Positions 21,371 to 34,143 of a stretch of DNA of 64,000 nucleotides are shown here, piece by piece. This DNA is from Lasiosphaeria ovina. Its lineage: Eukaryota > Ascomycota > Sordariomycetes > Sordariales > Lasiosphaeriaceae. Location: the NCBI GenBank assembly GCA_033439765.1, contig JAULSN010000008.1, forward strand, positions 1,488,001 to 1,552,000, written 5' to 3'. The notes under the pieces were generated by a model. That model worked only from the letters and a program-made list of their open reading frames with translations. It had not been told where the DNA came from and searched no databases. Every line of letters begins with the position of its first letter. Position 1 is the first letter of the stretch. A program made the translations under genes and the position numbers.

Positions 21371-22175
21371 TCATTGAGCAATGGCCTGGGTTGATAGCGA
21401 GAGGCTTGGCTTACAGTTGATATCGGCGGGAGGTTTAAATCTGGGTCTCTGGAGGTCCAGAGGGTGTTCAATCTCGGAACAACCTGTTGTTTTTTGTTTG
21501 GGAGCGATTGAGTTAGCCGTGGAAGCCTTGCTGACGGGGGAGAATAGAAAATGGTGTCTCCTCACCAAGAAGTAGTACCGGTCTCGACGGGCCCCCCAAA
21601 TCTCTCTGAGAGTGTCTGCAACCGCTGCTCTGACATATTCGAGAATTTCCTTATTCTTGGCGGCCTCATCCCAAGAATTGAGGGTGACTTTTAACCCGAC
21701 CCGCTGTTTTTCCCACTTAGCCTCACCCTCCACTCCAGCCTTGAAAAGGCGTGGACGTTCGTGCTGTTGCACTGAGATCAGCCTTTGTACATACAATACA
21801 GAGCCCAAGACTGCAAGTCTCGAGATGTGGCTACTTACGTCGTCCAACTTCCTCGGCGCTAGAAGCTGAGTTATCTTCCAGTTTTCCTGCATAAGGGCCA
21901 ATTCAGCATTTCGGGAGGCTGATACTTGAGAGACAGCCACTACTATGAGGGGTGAGACTTACATCCTTTACGAGTATGCGGTTCTTCGGGCCATAGACGG
22001 TGAATGCGGCAGCTTCGACGGCTTCCTGGTCGTAAGAGTCGCCCAATAGATATTCACATGATACCCAGAGCTTGGCTTCCTCTGGCGTGTTGACGCTGAG
22101 CGTTGTGAGCGAATTAGGTGCCGTTGGCGTCTTGGCTGCTGTTGATCTCTTGGTTCGTTTTGACGACTTTGGCAT
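21371..22175 (-). CDS. Unrecognised three-exon protein
   Basis: Exons 21963-22175, 21839-21886 and 21371-21763 join over introns with GTAAGT donors and TGCAG/ACAG acceptors (76 and 75 bp), giving 217 residues. The N-terminus is basic (MPKSSKRTKRSTAAKTP), followed by SVNTPEEAKLWVSCEYLLGD, AFTVYGPKNRILVKD, ENWKITQLLAPRKLDD, HERPRLFKAGVEGEAKWEKQ and an alpha-helical region (EILEYVRAAVADTLREIW). I recognise no family. The second intron is a multiple of three, so its retention would also keep the frame. The last 70 residues are low in pattern and the true end may differ. The coherent splice phases and mixed hydrophilic composition support a real gene. Confidence 0.5.
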
Positions 22176-24394
22176 CTTGTTTGCTGCTATTCGTTGGGAG
22201 TGGGCGGTTTGCCGAGATTTGTCTTCGCCAATTACCGAGGCAATTAGATGTATTGCTGCGTGGCCCACCTACCGGCGATGTTGACTATTGAAGTATTGTC
22301 GTTTAATAATGCGTGACGTTATTTAGCGATGGAGGTCGGGAAGATGTCAGGTTTTCAATAGTAGGAAGCCATGTCGGCGTATATATAGAAGAAGGATGCA
22401 TGAGATGGCCGCCGGCAGGACACTACTGGGTCCTTCATCTCAATCGCTCGGCTGGCCATGTGAGGAATAAGCAGGGGCTTGAAACGAGCAACAGCATGAG
22501 CGATAGTCACGGTGCGGGGAAAAACTTGATAATGGCTCTCTCAACGGCAACCGTACGCCCAGAGCCGAGGTTTGACAACTTCGTACGCGGTGTGAGGCAA
22601 AACGCTTCGGACCATGGCTGCTCAAGAAGCTGTCTAGGGACCTTACTCACTCGACTTAGTTTGTCAAGATCATGGGGCGCCACGCTTCAAGTCGGCCCGA
22701 CGGCGACTGCAACGTCTTGGTCACCGGCTGCTGCGTAGCGACCAGTCGTCCTCGCATTGCTGGCCCCAATCTTTCCCTCTGTTGAACTTCTGCCGCGAGC
22801 TTGAAAAGGCTGATCGTAATCGTATACGCAGCAGTCTCATTACGGCTCTTTCAAAAAGAGGCAAGAGAAGGTCCTCGGAGGCGCATGACTCTCCGGGACT
22901 GGAGGTCTTAGCGAACATCTACCACTGGTGGGATATGCTACGTACGATGTACCTACCTAGACTTCGCTTGAGCAGCGAATGAGATAGATCCCATTCTTAC
23001 CAAATGCAACCCACTACGTTTCTCGAACCGTGCAGTCTTCAGGTTGTCATGCAATGGAATTTCCAGCTTCAGCTGATGTGCCCCCGGTCGGGACAAAAGG
23101 GTCACGGCAACCAACCGATGACTCGGAGGCGGCTTGCCACGGCGCAATCATTTGTAATGTTCCAACATTTGTATTCTCGCCCGACTAGAACCTGTGACAA
23201 GTTTCTGGCGACTCCTGAACAGCGCAGTTTCCGAGGCCAATATGCGCCTCCGAGGTTGAGGGGCGTTCAAAAACCGAAATACCAAGACTGTCACCGTGAA
23301 AGCCTGGACTGTTTTCGTCCTGTGCTGGCCGGGCCCTCACGCAAGGAAAGAAGTGGCGTTTGGAGAAGGAATGTGGATTCAGAGGTAAGGAAGCTATCGC
23401 GGGGCACCTGGGGTCAGACGCACGGACTATAACGCCACATGTGGTGGCGTCCCCGCTGTTAGTGAAGTTTAATTAATAGCTGTAAAATTTCATCGCTCAA
23501 CTACCCTCGCTAACAGACTGGCTGGGTTCCAGGCGCATGGATTTCGGAAGCAAGCTCGGGCCGGGTCTGCGGCTGCGGCTAGAGTCCTGCCAGCCTGCAA
23601 GGGTGCGTGCACATCAGCTCGTCGCTGGTCCGTATAACCCATATTCAGCAGCCATGGTACAACAAGTACAGACCTACAATCCCCACTCCCTTTGTGTGCC
23701 CAGACTGATGCAGGTTTTTGACGCGCAGATTGTCGAGGTGTGAGGTGGCCTCTCTAGGACCAACGAGCGCTGTACTTAGAGATTAGAGATACGCCCAGCG
23801 TCACTTATTCACTTTGTGCGAGTACTGTCTTTTGAGTCATTGTCAACCAAAGACTCATCGGGCACCACCTTGAAGGCGACTCGTGTGCGTGGCTTCGAGT
23901 TGGGTACCATTGCAGCGCTGCTGGAGAGAACCACCTCTGCCGCTGAGTTACGACGTTGCTTCGTCATTCTGCAGCAATTTTTCCAATGACATAGTGCCAG
24001 CGAGACGAAGACTGACAGCCAATCCCGCACTGTTAGGTGCCGCTGTTCAGGTTTGTACTCGACAAGATTTCTTTCTGCCGATAACGCTGACTTGGGATTG
24101 CTCTCTACCGTACTTGGGATGTTGTTGTTCGGTTTGGAAATATTTGTATTTAAAACTATTAATCATTATGCCGTGGGTTTACTAGAAGAATCATGTCCTT
24201 CTTCGTATGCCAAGTAAATGATTCTGGTCCTCAAATTCCTAGTCAACATAGAAAACCCCCCGGCACTGCCAATTGTGAAGCAGGAAGCTGGTCCCATGAT
24301 GTATGCCTGTTATCCTGGCGCGATCGATATATTGGCCTTCGAGATTGAACACTCTGGGAGTACTATTGCCGATTAGCAGCTACCGCCTCCTTGA
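22176..24394. other. Intergenic, no gene seen
   Basis: 2.2 kb between two minus-strand genes. Contains several ORFs of 60-140 codons with no recognisable pattern. A TATATATAG is present at 22380. I can name no feature. Confidence 0.4.
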
Positions 24395-26635
24395 TTAGAC
24401 AGCTTCATCTCCCAGTTTTCTGGGCTTATTCTTCGATCTATGTAAGATGAAATACCAGAAGAGGATCAGCGTTGCGATCGTGACAACCGCGGTAATCAAC
24501 ACATAGATCCAGATTTCGCCAGACACTACGGGCTGGTTTGGGTCTGGTGACCAATTGAAGAATGTCATTGAGAAGACGCTCTAGATTTAGCAATGTGAGC
24601 GACGTTGATTAGCTCCAGATTTCAAGAGACGGGACACAGTTAGGGCAGGGAGGCACCGACAGCGAAGAATGTCCCTGGAAGAAACACCATGGTAACAATA
24701 GCAATAGATCTCATCTGGCTAGAATCTTGGCTGGTCGCTGTCGCGATTGCCACGTTTGTTTCGCCATGCGACTACAAAGAATCTCGTGGTTAGCTTCTCA
24801 AGAAGGACAAAATGTGAGAGCTTGGCGGGCAAGGTGCCTACCCATTGGGTTGCCATTGCCATGCCGTCGACCCGCATAGTACAGTCTCTAGTTTTGTCCT
24901 CGTATTCTTCATGGATGGCGAGAAGCCTATCTTTGATTCTCATCCCGGCTTCCCGTATTTGGTCCCGGTAGCGAATCTCTTTGTCCATATTCTTTTCTTC
25001 CTCCAGCCTTCCTTCTTGCAGCTTCCTCATCTCAGCGGCATTCGTGTCGAGATCATTGTTGCTTGGGTCATTGTCTGAGACCAGGGTATCAAGAGGAAGT
25101 CGCAGTTCGTGAAAGACGTCCGATCTTCCCAAGTGTGCGGTTTGTCTGCAAAGAATCTGATCCACCATGACGGGGAATTCGGGAATATGATTGACCATTT
25201 TCACCAGTTGAGCATTCCAGCTCACAAGGGCATTTCTCATGAAAGTTGTGTTCAACCAAGCTTCTCGTTTCTCGCTACGCCGCAGAACGTCATCTGTTTG
25301 CATCCCCGCCGCGGCAGGCTGGGCGTCGAGCTTGGATATTTGGTCCTCGAGGTTGTCGATCATAACTTCTGCAAGCTCCATGATTCTGGCGCGTTCAAGT
25401 TCCGCTATCAGGCCAAACAAGAGCATCGGGTGGGCAGCATCTTCGCCAGCTCTTGTCAAGCGTGCTATCACGTCTCTTTCTACCTCTTCTGAGCCGCCAA
25501 ACAAGATAGCAAACGAGACTTTCTCCCTTGGGAAATGAGTGACCGTTAACGCGAGATCGGCGGGCCAGGCATTTGATGTGCGGCAGTTATACACTAATCG
25601 CGTATATTAGAACTCAGCAAAGCCAAGCCCCAATGGTTGCGCGAATGGACTCACCAATTACTGGTTGAACATTGGTGGTTTCCTCGCCTCCCCCAAGAAA
25701 CGGCATTTCGGTAGCTGTCCGGTCAAATGTCGGAACATCGGCGCGGCTAACGATTCGGGATACCCAACCGTGGATAGCAAAGTACTTTGCGATACGCTCG
25801 AAGGTCTGTCCAGTGAAGGGTAAGTTCCTGAGTTTGCTCCGGTAGTTCAAGCCCTCTTCGGACTTTTCTTCGACCCTTTCTTCCTTTGCCTTTCCTTCCT
25901 TGACGCTACCTCTTCGACGACCGAAGGCCTGTTTCGGTATCTCGCCAGTCGGGATCATACTCGGCCTGCGCATATACCAAAGCGGGTTTCCCCAGCCCTT
26001 GAGGATGGCTGGTATTCCCGCGATTGCTCGAGACAGATTGCCCTGTTTTCGTGCTGGATGAGTTGCGACATTTTGATCATTTATTCGAGGCTCGGCTTTC
26101 GCGGCGGGATCCGGCCGCCACCGCTCAAGCCTATTTGCTGTGTCTGGGCTAGGACGGGCAAGTCTATCGCACGTTAATTAAGTATGAGATTCAGTTGCTT
26201 GGAACGGGGCTCTTTATCGAGTCTCCAATACATACATCAGAAAGAGTTTTCCTCCTGCGCCACTGCTCGTCCGCGCTTCCTAAATATCGCTTGATATTAG
26301 CTCTTTGAAATAAATCGACGAAGGTGGCTTGGTCGCAACTACCTACCTGTATCCGTTGCAGATGACAATCCCAAACATTTTCATCTTCAATCTCTGCTGG
26401 CTATCCAATGTGAGCAAGAGCTGTCATCCATGGTGGTGGACCCTTCGGATACTTTTCTCTGGAGGGCTTGATGGAGCCTTACGTTGGATTTATCTGAGAG
26501 GCGGATGACCGTTGCTGTCGTGGATAGCGTGTCGATGTTGAAGCTTGAGTCTTTTTTCTTAAATATAAAGACATTGTGGGCTTTGAGCACGTTTAATGGC
26601 TGTGGCCAATCCATGGTCGCGTCAGAAAACCACAC
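24395..26635 (-). CDS. Fungal CorA-like membrane protein
   Basis: Six exons, 26483-26635, 26232-26400, 25655-26143, 24842-25593, 24661-24771 and 24395-24580, keep frame and give 619 residues. Recognisable blocks are NVWDCHLQRIQ and then the fungal CorA-like soluble domain: LPFTGQTFERIAKYFAIHGW, ISRADVPTF-type region, VYNCRTSNAWPADLALTVTH, HFPREKVSFAILFGG, and HPMLLFGLIAELERARI. A helical linker with MRVDGMAMATQW and SHGETNVAIATATSQ leads to two membrane segments, IAIVTMVFLPGTFFASVFSM and IWIYVLITAVVTIATLILFW. This fold resembles CorA magnesium channels, but I see no GMN signature after the first membrane helix (FFNWSPDP instead), so ion transport is unproven. Donors at introns 2 (GTATTG) and 5 (GTCGGT) are weak, and exon 1 could start at the second Met (26614). 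Confidence 0.75.
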
Positions 26636-29600
26636 TTTGTGAAATTTTCACTTTTATGAAGATCGTGTTCGTTGTGGTATGAGATGGGGGTGGCGGGAAT
26701 TATATGAGCGCTGCGCGTTCGTACTTCGCCCCTTGGTCCGAGTGTTACCACACGGAGCACTGCACATCAGTCACCGCCATCCAGTACAATGAAAAATCTT
26801 GTCTGTCTCTGCTCCAGTATGCCCAACATGTAAGTTCGGTAAGAGTGGTCTCACATAGCTCGGACGGGACTTATGGTAAGCATGCCAACATGCAAGCAGC
26901 CAACTCAGTTGCTGTGGCAGATTTCCCAGTAAAAATTGGCTTCCCACGACAGTACGTGTGCACATACCATAAGGTATTGGCCGTACCAATACCATACCTA
27001 ACAGTTTCTAAACGTATCAACGCCATATTGGCCGCCCATGTTCGTTCGCCAGGGCACAGCACAGGGCTCAAACGACCTTGGAAAGCTGCTGCTTGTTTAA
27101 AACAAACAGGGATGGGGGTTGGTGGCTGTCTGGTGGATTGCAGCTGGCATCCGTTAGGTCATATACGCTGTACATATCCGTACTCGTACACGTACAGTCG
27201 CGTCGCGTCGCGCTGTTGGCAACCCTGCCCATGACAACGATATCCCAACCTCAAGGTACTATAAACTGTCGTAGTCGCAAGATCTTAAAACGATGACGAT
27301 TGAAACTTGGTTCTTTTCGTCCTCGCGCGCGCCTCTTTGACGCGTCTTAACGTATGGACTGCCGTACATACGATCGATACCTGCTCTGTACTGAACTAGT
27401 ACAATACGAGCGCTCGTAGCACTGCCGATCCGAAATTGCAGTGGCCCTATCCGTAGTGGGGACCTTTTTCGTGCCAAAATCGATACCGCACTAGCACTTT
27501 CAATGAAGTTTCCCATCAAGTATTGGGTACCTTATCCATGTCCTATCGACCCCAGGCATGGCCCTGCTAGCGGCTCAAAAGTATGAGCTGCTTGGGCGCG
27601 TGCTTATTAGGCTTTGTTCATTACTTTAAGTTATCTACCGGATTAACAAACAAGCCTACCCATAGGTGCGTACCACACGACTTGGTGGATCTGTACTGGC
27701 TTCATCTGGTAGGAAATCTGCCACGTTGTAGCAGGGACACACTGGCGAAACCCTACCGTACCGAAGCCCTCACGCAATGGCTTCCTTGTTTTTAGCCTGC
27801 ACCATAGTTGCGTATGGGGCTAACCAGTTGGCGTATCGATGGGATACCTCCAATCCCGATCTGAATGCAGGCTCGGGGCGGCGGTACGTTTGGTTGGATT
27901 CGACGCAGGCCCACGAGGATGCACTTGAATGCGGTGTGAGTTTGACAAGGTGTGGCCAAGCAAGGCAATTGTCGTGGTGCGCGGCTTGAAAAGGTCTACG
28001 AATTAAGTCTAGATTGATGCGGCCTTCGCACACTGAGACTTTCTCGTCACACAAAGGTTCGGAAATTTCCTTGCCCGCCTCAAACTTCAAAGAAATCCAG
28101 CCTGCAAAGGCAACGAGGCTTAGTATGCATAATGTATGCACACATGTGTAGCGGTTGATTTCGGAAGCCTGCCTCAAACGATGCCAGTGAATGTGTGTAT
28201 GTACGGAGGCTTTGCTGAGGCAAAGTATCTTTAGCGGCAGTTGCGAGGTCCAGAGCGCCACGCTCCGAACGGTAGCTTGGCTCGCATCTTGACTTTGTAA
28301 CAAACCAACAAGAGAAAGATCCTCAGGCTACGGCGCTGGGATAGCAACTGTACTTCTCATAAAACGGCACCTAGAAAGTGTTACCTTCCCTACTGAGGCA
28401 ATAGTAATTAAGTAAATAAAGGTAGTACGGACGAATTCAAGCTATTACCGCCTACCTAAACAGGACTAGTTAAGTCGTACAAATTACCGAAATTCATACG
28501 CGTTAAACTCCGTTACGACAGAATGGGGGTGTTATTGAAATTACTAATTCTTATTCCCTTTCGCCGGCTCTCCCTTTGCAAAATAACGATATCCGTAAAG
28601 ATCAATTTTAGAAGAAAAAAAAGACAAAGACCTTATCTCTTATTTTGAACAGGACCAGCGCCCTGCAGCCCCACCCTAAGAGGCCCGTGCCAATGCACCG
28701 AGGTTCCGCACAACTTTTCTTCGAAATAAACAAAGAACGAATAAAACTTTTAGTGACAACCCCTCACGAAAGGGTAAGGGGTGTAGTCCCCCGCACTTTT
28801 ATGAGGAGGACTTTTGAATTTGTTCCTTTCAAGCCTTAACAGTTGGAGCTTGGAAAAACAACCTTGCCGCCTTTCTACCAGTCTTTCTAGTTTTAAAATA
28901 AGGTGGGTGGGTACGTATAATGATAAAGTCCTCCCCCTTCTCGGTGTGTCCCCGTCAAAATGCTGGTGTGTGCGGTGTTTTCCAAACTGCGGTAAGCCAA
29001 CGTGGAAGGGGCTGGGGCAAAGCGGGGCATATCGAACTTCCTTTTCCTGATTGGTCCAGACCCAGACTCCACCCTGCCAGCCTTAGAAAGTCGCACAAGA
29101 GGAACCAGAATGAAGTCTCGCGTGAATTAAAGCTCCTTGCGGTGAGCTTTCCGTTTTAAGTTGTGTGGAATTCGCGTATGAGAGAAAGTGCTGTAACATA
29201 AACTGAAGCTTACAAATGAGGGGCGGGGTCAATTGGGGAATAGCGGAAACAGCCTTATCCTCCACTCATCCCCCCGAGAATTCAACAGACAGAGACCTCA
29301 CAGTCCGGGCACCGTCGGGACACGTTTTTCGCCCTGTCACGGCCCCCGCCACATTAGTGTGCCTTATACGCTCCCGAGTCAGCCTCCCGTCTCATCAAGA
29401 TGAGCACTAAGGGCGAAACTCAAATCCAACCGAGCGAGTTATTTCAACTCCACGGTTCTGTTGTCGTCAAGATTCTCAAGTCTGATTCATCAGGCAGCCA
29501 GACGCTTTGAATCTATACTTCACGATCTCATAGTACTTGGTTTTCAATTAGATCTCTGGTTCATTTTCCTTCAACTGTGCGACCAATTCTCTGATTCGGC

Positions 29601-30270
29601 CCGAGTCTCACGATCGGATACCTATGCTTTTTGAGGCAAACCTCTCTTGGGCTCTCAGAGACTGAGGGTGTCTATCCGGCCATGGATCACGTTCCAGAGC
29701 CAGCGTGACTAGGCAAACAAACGTGGCAGCTTATCTTGCAGGATGGTGTTACACGGCGGCGATGAGCGGAGGCAGTGTTCGAAATTGGCTTGCTGTTCCC
29801 CTATGATATGCTTTAATTATGCTGATCGCTGAGCCTCGGGTTGGTCGCCTAACAGTTGCCTTCATCGTGATGTGATGTGACTGGCTGGCTTGAAAAGTGC
29901 ATGTTGACAAAGCCTAATCGGGATGTAGCTCTAGTCTCTTGGGTTGGAGGGCTTCGGGACATAAGAGCCGTCTACAGTCCCCCCAGGAAACGCAAATGTT
30001 CTGTTCCGCCCTACCCCAGTTGGCAAAGAACCAGTACCCGAATGTCTCTGTGTCTTTTCGACTAAGCCACGCACCAGCCAAGAGCCTCCGGGACCCAAGG
30101 GGGGCAGTTTCTTGTACATACAAACTTAGCATGTAAGAATACCTAAGTCACGATCTTTGGCCAGTGCCCCACTTACCTACTCACCAACTCTCGCTGCGTG
30201 TTGTAGTTTCACCTCTATCGGCGGACTCTACAAACTTTTTGACGTCTTGGAAGTCAGCACTGCAGAAGCC
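26636..30270. other. Long gene-free stretch
   Basis: 3.6 kb between the CorA-like gene and kinase copy A, which diverge from it. Composition shifts to AT-rich around 28370-28650. A few ORFs of 60-180 codons lack family patterns or splice support. No terminal repeats were found by eye. It may hold old, unrecognisable transposon remains. Confidence 0.4.
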
Positions 30271-32435
30271 ATGGCATCTTTGCCGAGCTCACTTCCCAGG
30301 GTTGAGCTAAATGGGTGCGAATTGCCTCCATCCCGCCCTGGGCCTGCAAGTCCGGGACCAAGTCCTGCATACAAACTCCCCTCTCGAGCTGAGATTGCAG
30401 ACTGCGTGAAAGCATCATTTGTCAAGGAAGGGCAAAAACGAGTTGGAATTGTTCTCCGGAATGTGGCCACCAGCTTCGGATTCTTCCCTCCGGACGTTAA
30501 AGAGCTCATCTCCAAGACCATCATTCCCAACGCTCTATTGGCCGAAGCTTTGACCAGGGAGAATATCCAAGGAATTCTTGAACGCTTCCTAGCGAAATCC
30601 CCCGTCCCCCACCGCCACAGCATTGAGCATTACGCCAGCCAGATATGCAGCGATAGCCTGACCGACAAGCTCGGCCCTTGTGCACACCTCTTTGCAATCT
30701 TGGCCCTCTGCAATATGGAAAGTTTCATCCTCCAGTTCATCGACAACGAGATTAACGATAACGACTTGCCCTTCAGCGCCAGCAAGAATGACGATTGCCT
30801 CGGATTCTCCCGGAACGACCACAGAATCAGGATCGACTTCACGTCTTACAGGGACGAATGGGAGCCACGTGATCACGACAGTTTTGAAACTAACCAGTGG
30901 AGGGTTTATCTGCCCTACTTTTCGAGAGAACAGGGGGGGTCTATGAAAACCCACCAGGACTTTGAGGAGTTGAGATTCATGCCTTTCATCAAGGTGCTGT
31001 CGAAAGAGGCATCTCCAACTTCGGCATGGCGAACGTCCCCATCTGATGTGGGTGGAGGCTACAGCTCCGTAATTCGGGTGGCCATACATGACGGTCACCA
31101 TGACTTCCTCAATCATGTCAGTCTCAACAAACGTTTTCTTCCATCCCCCCCCCCCCCCCCCTCCTCTTCCTCCTACGCTCGTTTACAGCGCGTAAAGGAC
31201 GCTTTGCTCACACCCAGACAAGATGCCAACTTCCGGCCCTCGCACCTTTGCCATCAAGGTTCTCACCACCAAGAAGAAAGAGGATTTCGAGAATGAAGTA
31301 AGGATGCTTCGCGCCTTGCGCGGTCGTCCCCACGTAATCGATCTTCTGGCCACCTTCAGCCACGGAGGCAGGTGGTGTTTGATCTTCCCCTGGGCGGATG
31401 GCGACCTGTTGGCCTACTGGGCCACTGTTCCAACGGCACCGCAGATGAGCGTCAGGCTCGTCCGGTGGGTTTCTGAGCAATGCCTTGGCATCGTCAAGGC
31501 TCTGGACTGGATGCACAATCCAGAGAATGAGCCAAACACGCTAGACCCCCAGACACAGGAGCAACTCTTTGCGCGGCACGGAGACATCAAGCCAGAAAAC
31601 ATTCTCTGGTTCAAAAACGGCTCCAGCGAGCCCAACGACTATGCTTCGGGCGAGCTTGCCATGGCAGATTTCGGGCTGAGCTCCTTCAACCACAAGAACT
31701 CCCGGTCCAAAGTCAGCAACCAGAATGTCGCGCACACGCCAGCGTACGCTCCTCCGGAAAGCGTTCTTGAGGGCTACGTGATTGGGAGAGCCATTGATAT
31801 CTGGGCTCTTGGGTGCGTCTTTCTCGAGTCCGTCACTTGGCTTATGGGCGGAATGCAGTCCGTTGAGGATTTCCAGAGGAACCGCTATTCACAAGACCCA
31901 GGCGTGGTCAACGATGTCTTCTGGGAGGTGCGGGAAAGTTCCGATAATCGCGAGGAGGTGAAGTGCGTGACTTTGAACCCCGGGGTTGAAAAGGCAAGTC
32001 TTGACAGAAAATCCGAATGCCTTTTAGCCATTACCTTAACTGCAAGCCCCAGCTAACAGTCTAGCAACGCAGTGGATAGCGACTCGGCGTCAACAACCTA
32101 GAGCAACCCAGTACATCCAAGATATGCTTGACGTCATCCAAACCCACATGCTGGTGCCCGAGAAGAACCAAAGGATAACATCTCAGGGTTTGCTGCGGAA
32201 GATCAAAACCATTGACGATCGCTGCCAAAGTCATGATGAGTATTACTGTGTCCAGCCCAGACTGCCAGCCGAGGACCAGACGCCACCGTCTATCAAGCCT
32301 GCTGTGGGCAGGCTCGGCATCAAACACCGTGAATACATACGGGAGCTCACCTCCGCCTCTAACAACACGAAGCGGCTGCAGGTCTTCCAAGGGGATGCCG
32401 AGGGCTCCACCAGGGCAAAGACACACGCCTGTTAA
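30271..32435 (+). CDS. Kinase paralogue A: unfamiliar N-terminal region plus HGD-type protein kinase
   Basis: Exons 30271-31116, 31223-31993 and 32073-32435 give 659 residues. The first 280 residues are not a known domain to me. They include LPSRAEIADCVKASFVKEGQ, LLAEALTRENIQGILERFL, HLFAILALCNMESFILQFID, NDNDLPFSAS and NQWRVYLPYFS, shared with copies B and C. The kinase follows: FAIKVL lysine, FENEVRML, RHGDIKPENILW (HGD replaces HRD), MADFGLSSF, APPESVLEGY and DIWALGCVFLE, so catalytic residues are present. The tail has PRATQYIQDMLDVIQTHM. Intron 2 (31994-32072) starts with GCAAGT, a GC-AG intron. Intron 1 (31117-31222) uses GTCAGT, contains a C-run, and its acceptor (ACAAG before ATG) is less certain. 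The start ATG is supported by copy C, which has the same GAAGCCATG context. Confidence 0.75.
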
Positions 32436-32695
32436 CGATTGGGGAGCCAGGTTGAAGCAAGGAGAAGATAATCCCTTTATATATCAGGTCACAGAACTCG
32501 GGGAGATGATACCTAGGAAGCCACCATCATTTCATATTAAATGTCGAGGAAGCGGCAATCACGGCGATAAACTCCGCATCACTCTTGTTTCATTCTTTCC
32601 CTTGCCATTTCCTCTTATTTCGTCAACAGGTCCTCGTCTCTCTTGAAAATGAAAAATAAAGCTCTTTCCCCAGTCAGTTTCCACTCCCAACCGCC

Positions 32696-33111
32696 TCAAG
32701 CCCCTGTTCCTTCGGCACTGTTGTAGTGAGCGTCCTGTTTCAAAACAAGTTTGATCTGATCGATTTCTTCCTGCGTGAGCCAAGTTGATTAGCAAGAGTC
32801 GCAAAACGCTAAGTTAATCCAAGTGGACGATCGATGCCGCTAAACTAACTAACTCACAGGCGAGAGCGGCCTAGGCGTTTTGCAACTGTATCGCCCGCGT
32901 TGGTACTGTTGGTTTGGATTTGCAATCTCAGCTCTTTTGCTCTCGTGCCTTCCCGGGCAAGGCGGGGCCTAGCCACCAAGAATCCGGAAGGAGGAAAGAA
33001 AGTAGGGTACAATACGGTGATCTGCACGTTGTCCGTCGGGAAGAGGTTAAAGAGCTCTTGCTTCAACGTCTTCTCGTCGGTGTACCGCGCCCGGAACATT
33101 GTAGTGGACAT
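32696..33111 (-). CDS. Small 72-residue spliced protein of unknown function
   Basis: Three exons, 33016-33111, 32858-32905 and 32696-32770, join in phase 0 over introns of 110 bp (GTATTG..AACAG) and 87 bp (GTGAGT..GCAG). The product starts MSTTMFRARYTDEKTLKQEL, continues FNLFPTDNVQIT, YQRGRYSCKTPRPLSP, and ends EEIDQIKLVLKQDAHYNSAE plus four residues. The pattern (short beta strand, helix, basic strand, then a P-L-S-P-EEIDQI helix) resembles small fungal hypothetical proteins I have seen. I assign no function. It converges on kinase copy A with 260 bp between the stops. The frame is open upstream of the chosen ATG for 25 codons, so a longer N-terminus is possible. Confidence 0.6.
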
Positions 33112-34100
33112 TTCGAGCTCGAGTTTCGGTAGAGCCGTTGCCACGCGAAAATCTCGACTTTCTTGCAGGTGAAGATGTAGTTGCATACACTGGCTCGAGT
33201 TCTTTCAAGAGGTCTCTCTAATTACTACCAGAATTGTAGCTATGTTTGTGGCTCAGCAGCCGAGCCTGGTGGGACTTGAATCAGCAGACAGATTTTCGTC
33301 AATTATTCTAGGCGCTTCCAGCGGGTAGGGGCTGAAAAGGCGGTCGACTTGCCTGCATGATGCGCTGCACAGTTCGGCACTGTTTTCATTGTTAGCACAA
33401 TACCGCCAGACAGTATAATTTGCTCCATTCGTATCTTTACGAGTGAACAACACGAGATAGCTACAGATAATTAAGCTAGAAATGAAAAAACACACTGTAA
33501 ATTTACGCAATGCCTTATTTATTTTGGCACCGTATATCAAGAACTAATTAGGCTAGGCCTACATGGACTCTTTAATCATGTACAGGCTTAATGAGACTGA
33601 TTATCACGTGCGCGTTGGTTGTCACTGATGTCACTCATGACCGGCCAGTCGGAAAGCGCCTGCTGTGTCCGGTTACGTATTGTTGCATCTGTCGTTTGCC
33701 GTCCCCGAATCCACTTTGATACCGCCCGAGGTCCTGCTTCGTCGAAGAGAAATTAGTCCTGAACTGGGCCACGCCACGCCTATCTCGGTTCCTTTGGTTG
33801 CTCTTTTGTTTCGTAATACTGGATTGCTCAATGATAGTCTTGGTCTACGGATTATTATTGGTGTAAGGATTAGGTTAGATCAAACAAGAGGCACAGAAGG
33901 GACAGGATAGCCGAGGCACTAGCTTACCTACCTTACCTACCTTAGTTACCTAGGTCAGAACCAACGTTTCCTAATGACCTTAGTGGAAGCGGCAGGCACG
34001 AGAGAGGTTATCTCTACCGTTCCAGTCCGCCAAACATCAAACAGGATATAGATTTGCATATTCCTCGCAGAATGTATCGTGCTCCGTTATCCGATACGCG

Positions 34101-34143
<43 letters not shown>

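Noticed and set aside
26376..26386. Start of the CorA-like gene at ATG 26378 (MFGIVICNGY...)
   Set aside because: That frame needs extra weak introns. The frame PAEIEDENVWDCHLQRIQVG is open for 55 codons and joins cleanly to the exon at 26483-26635.
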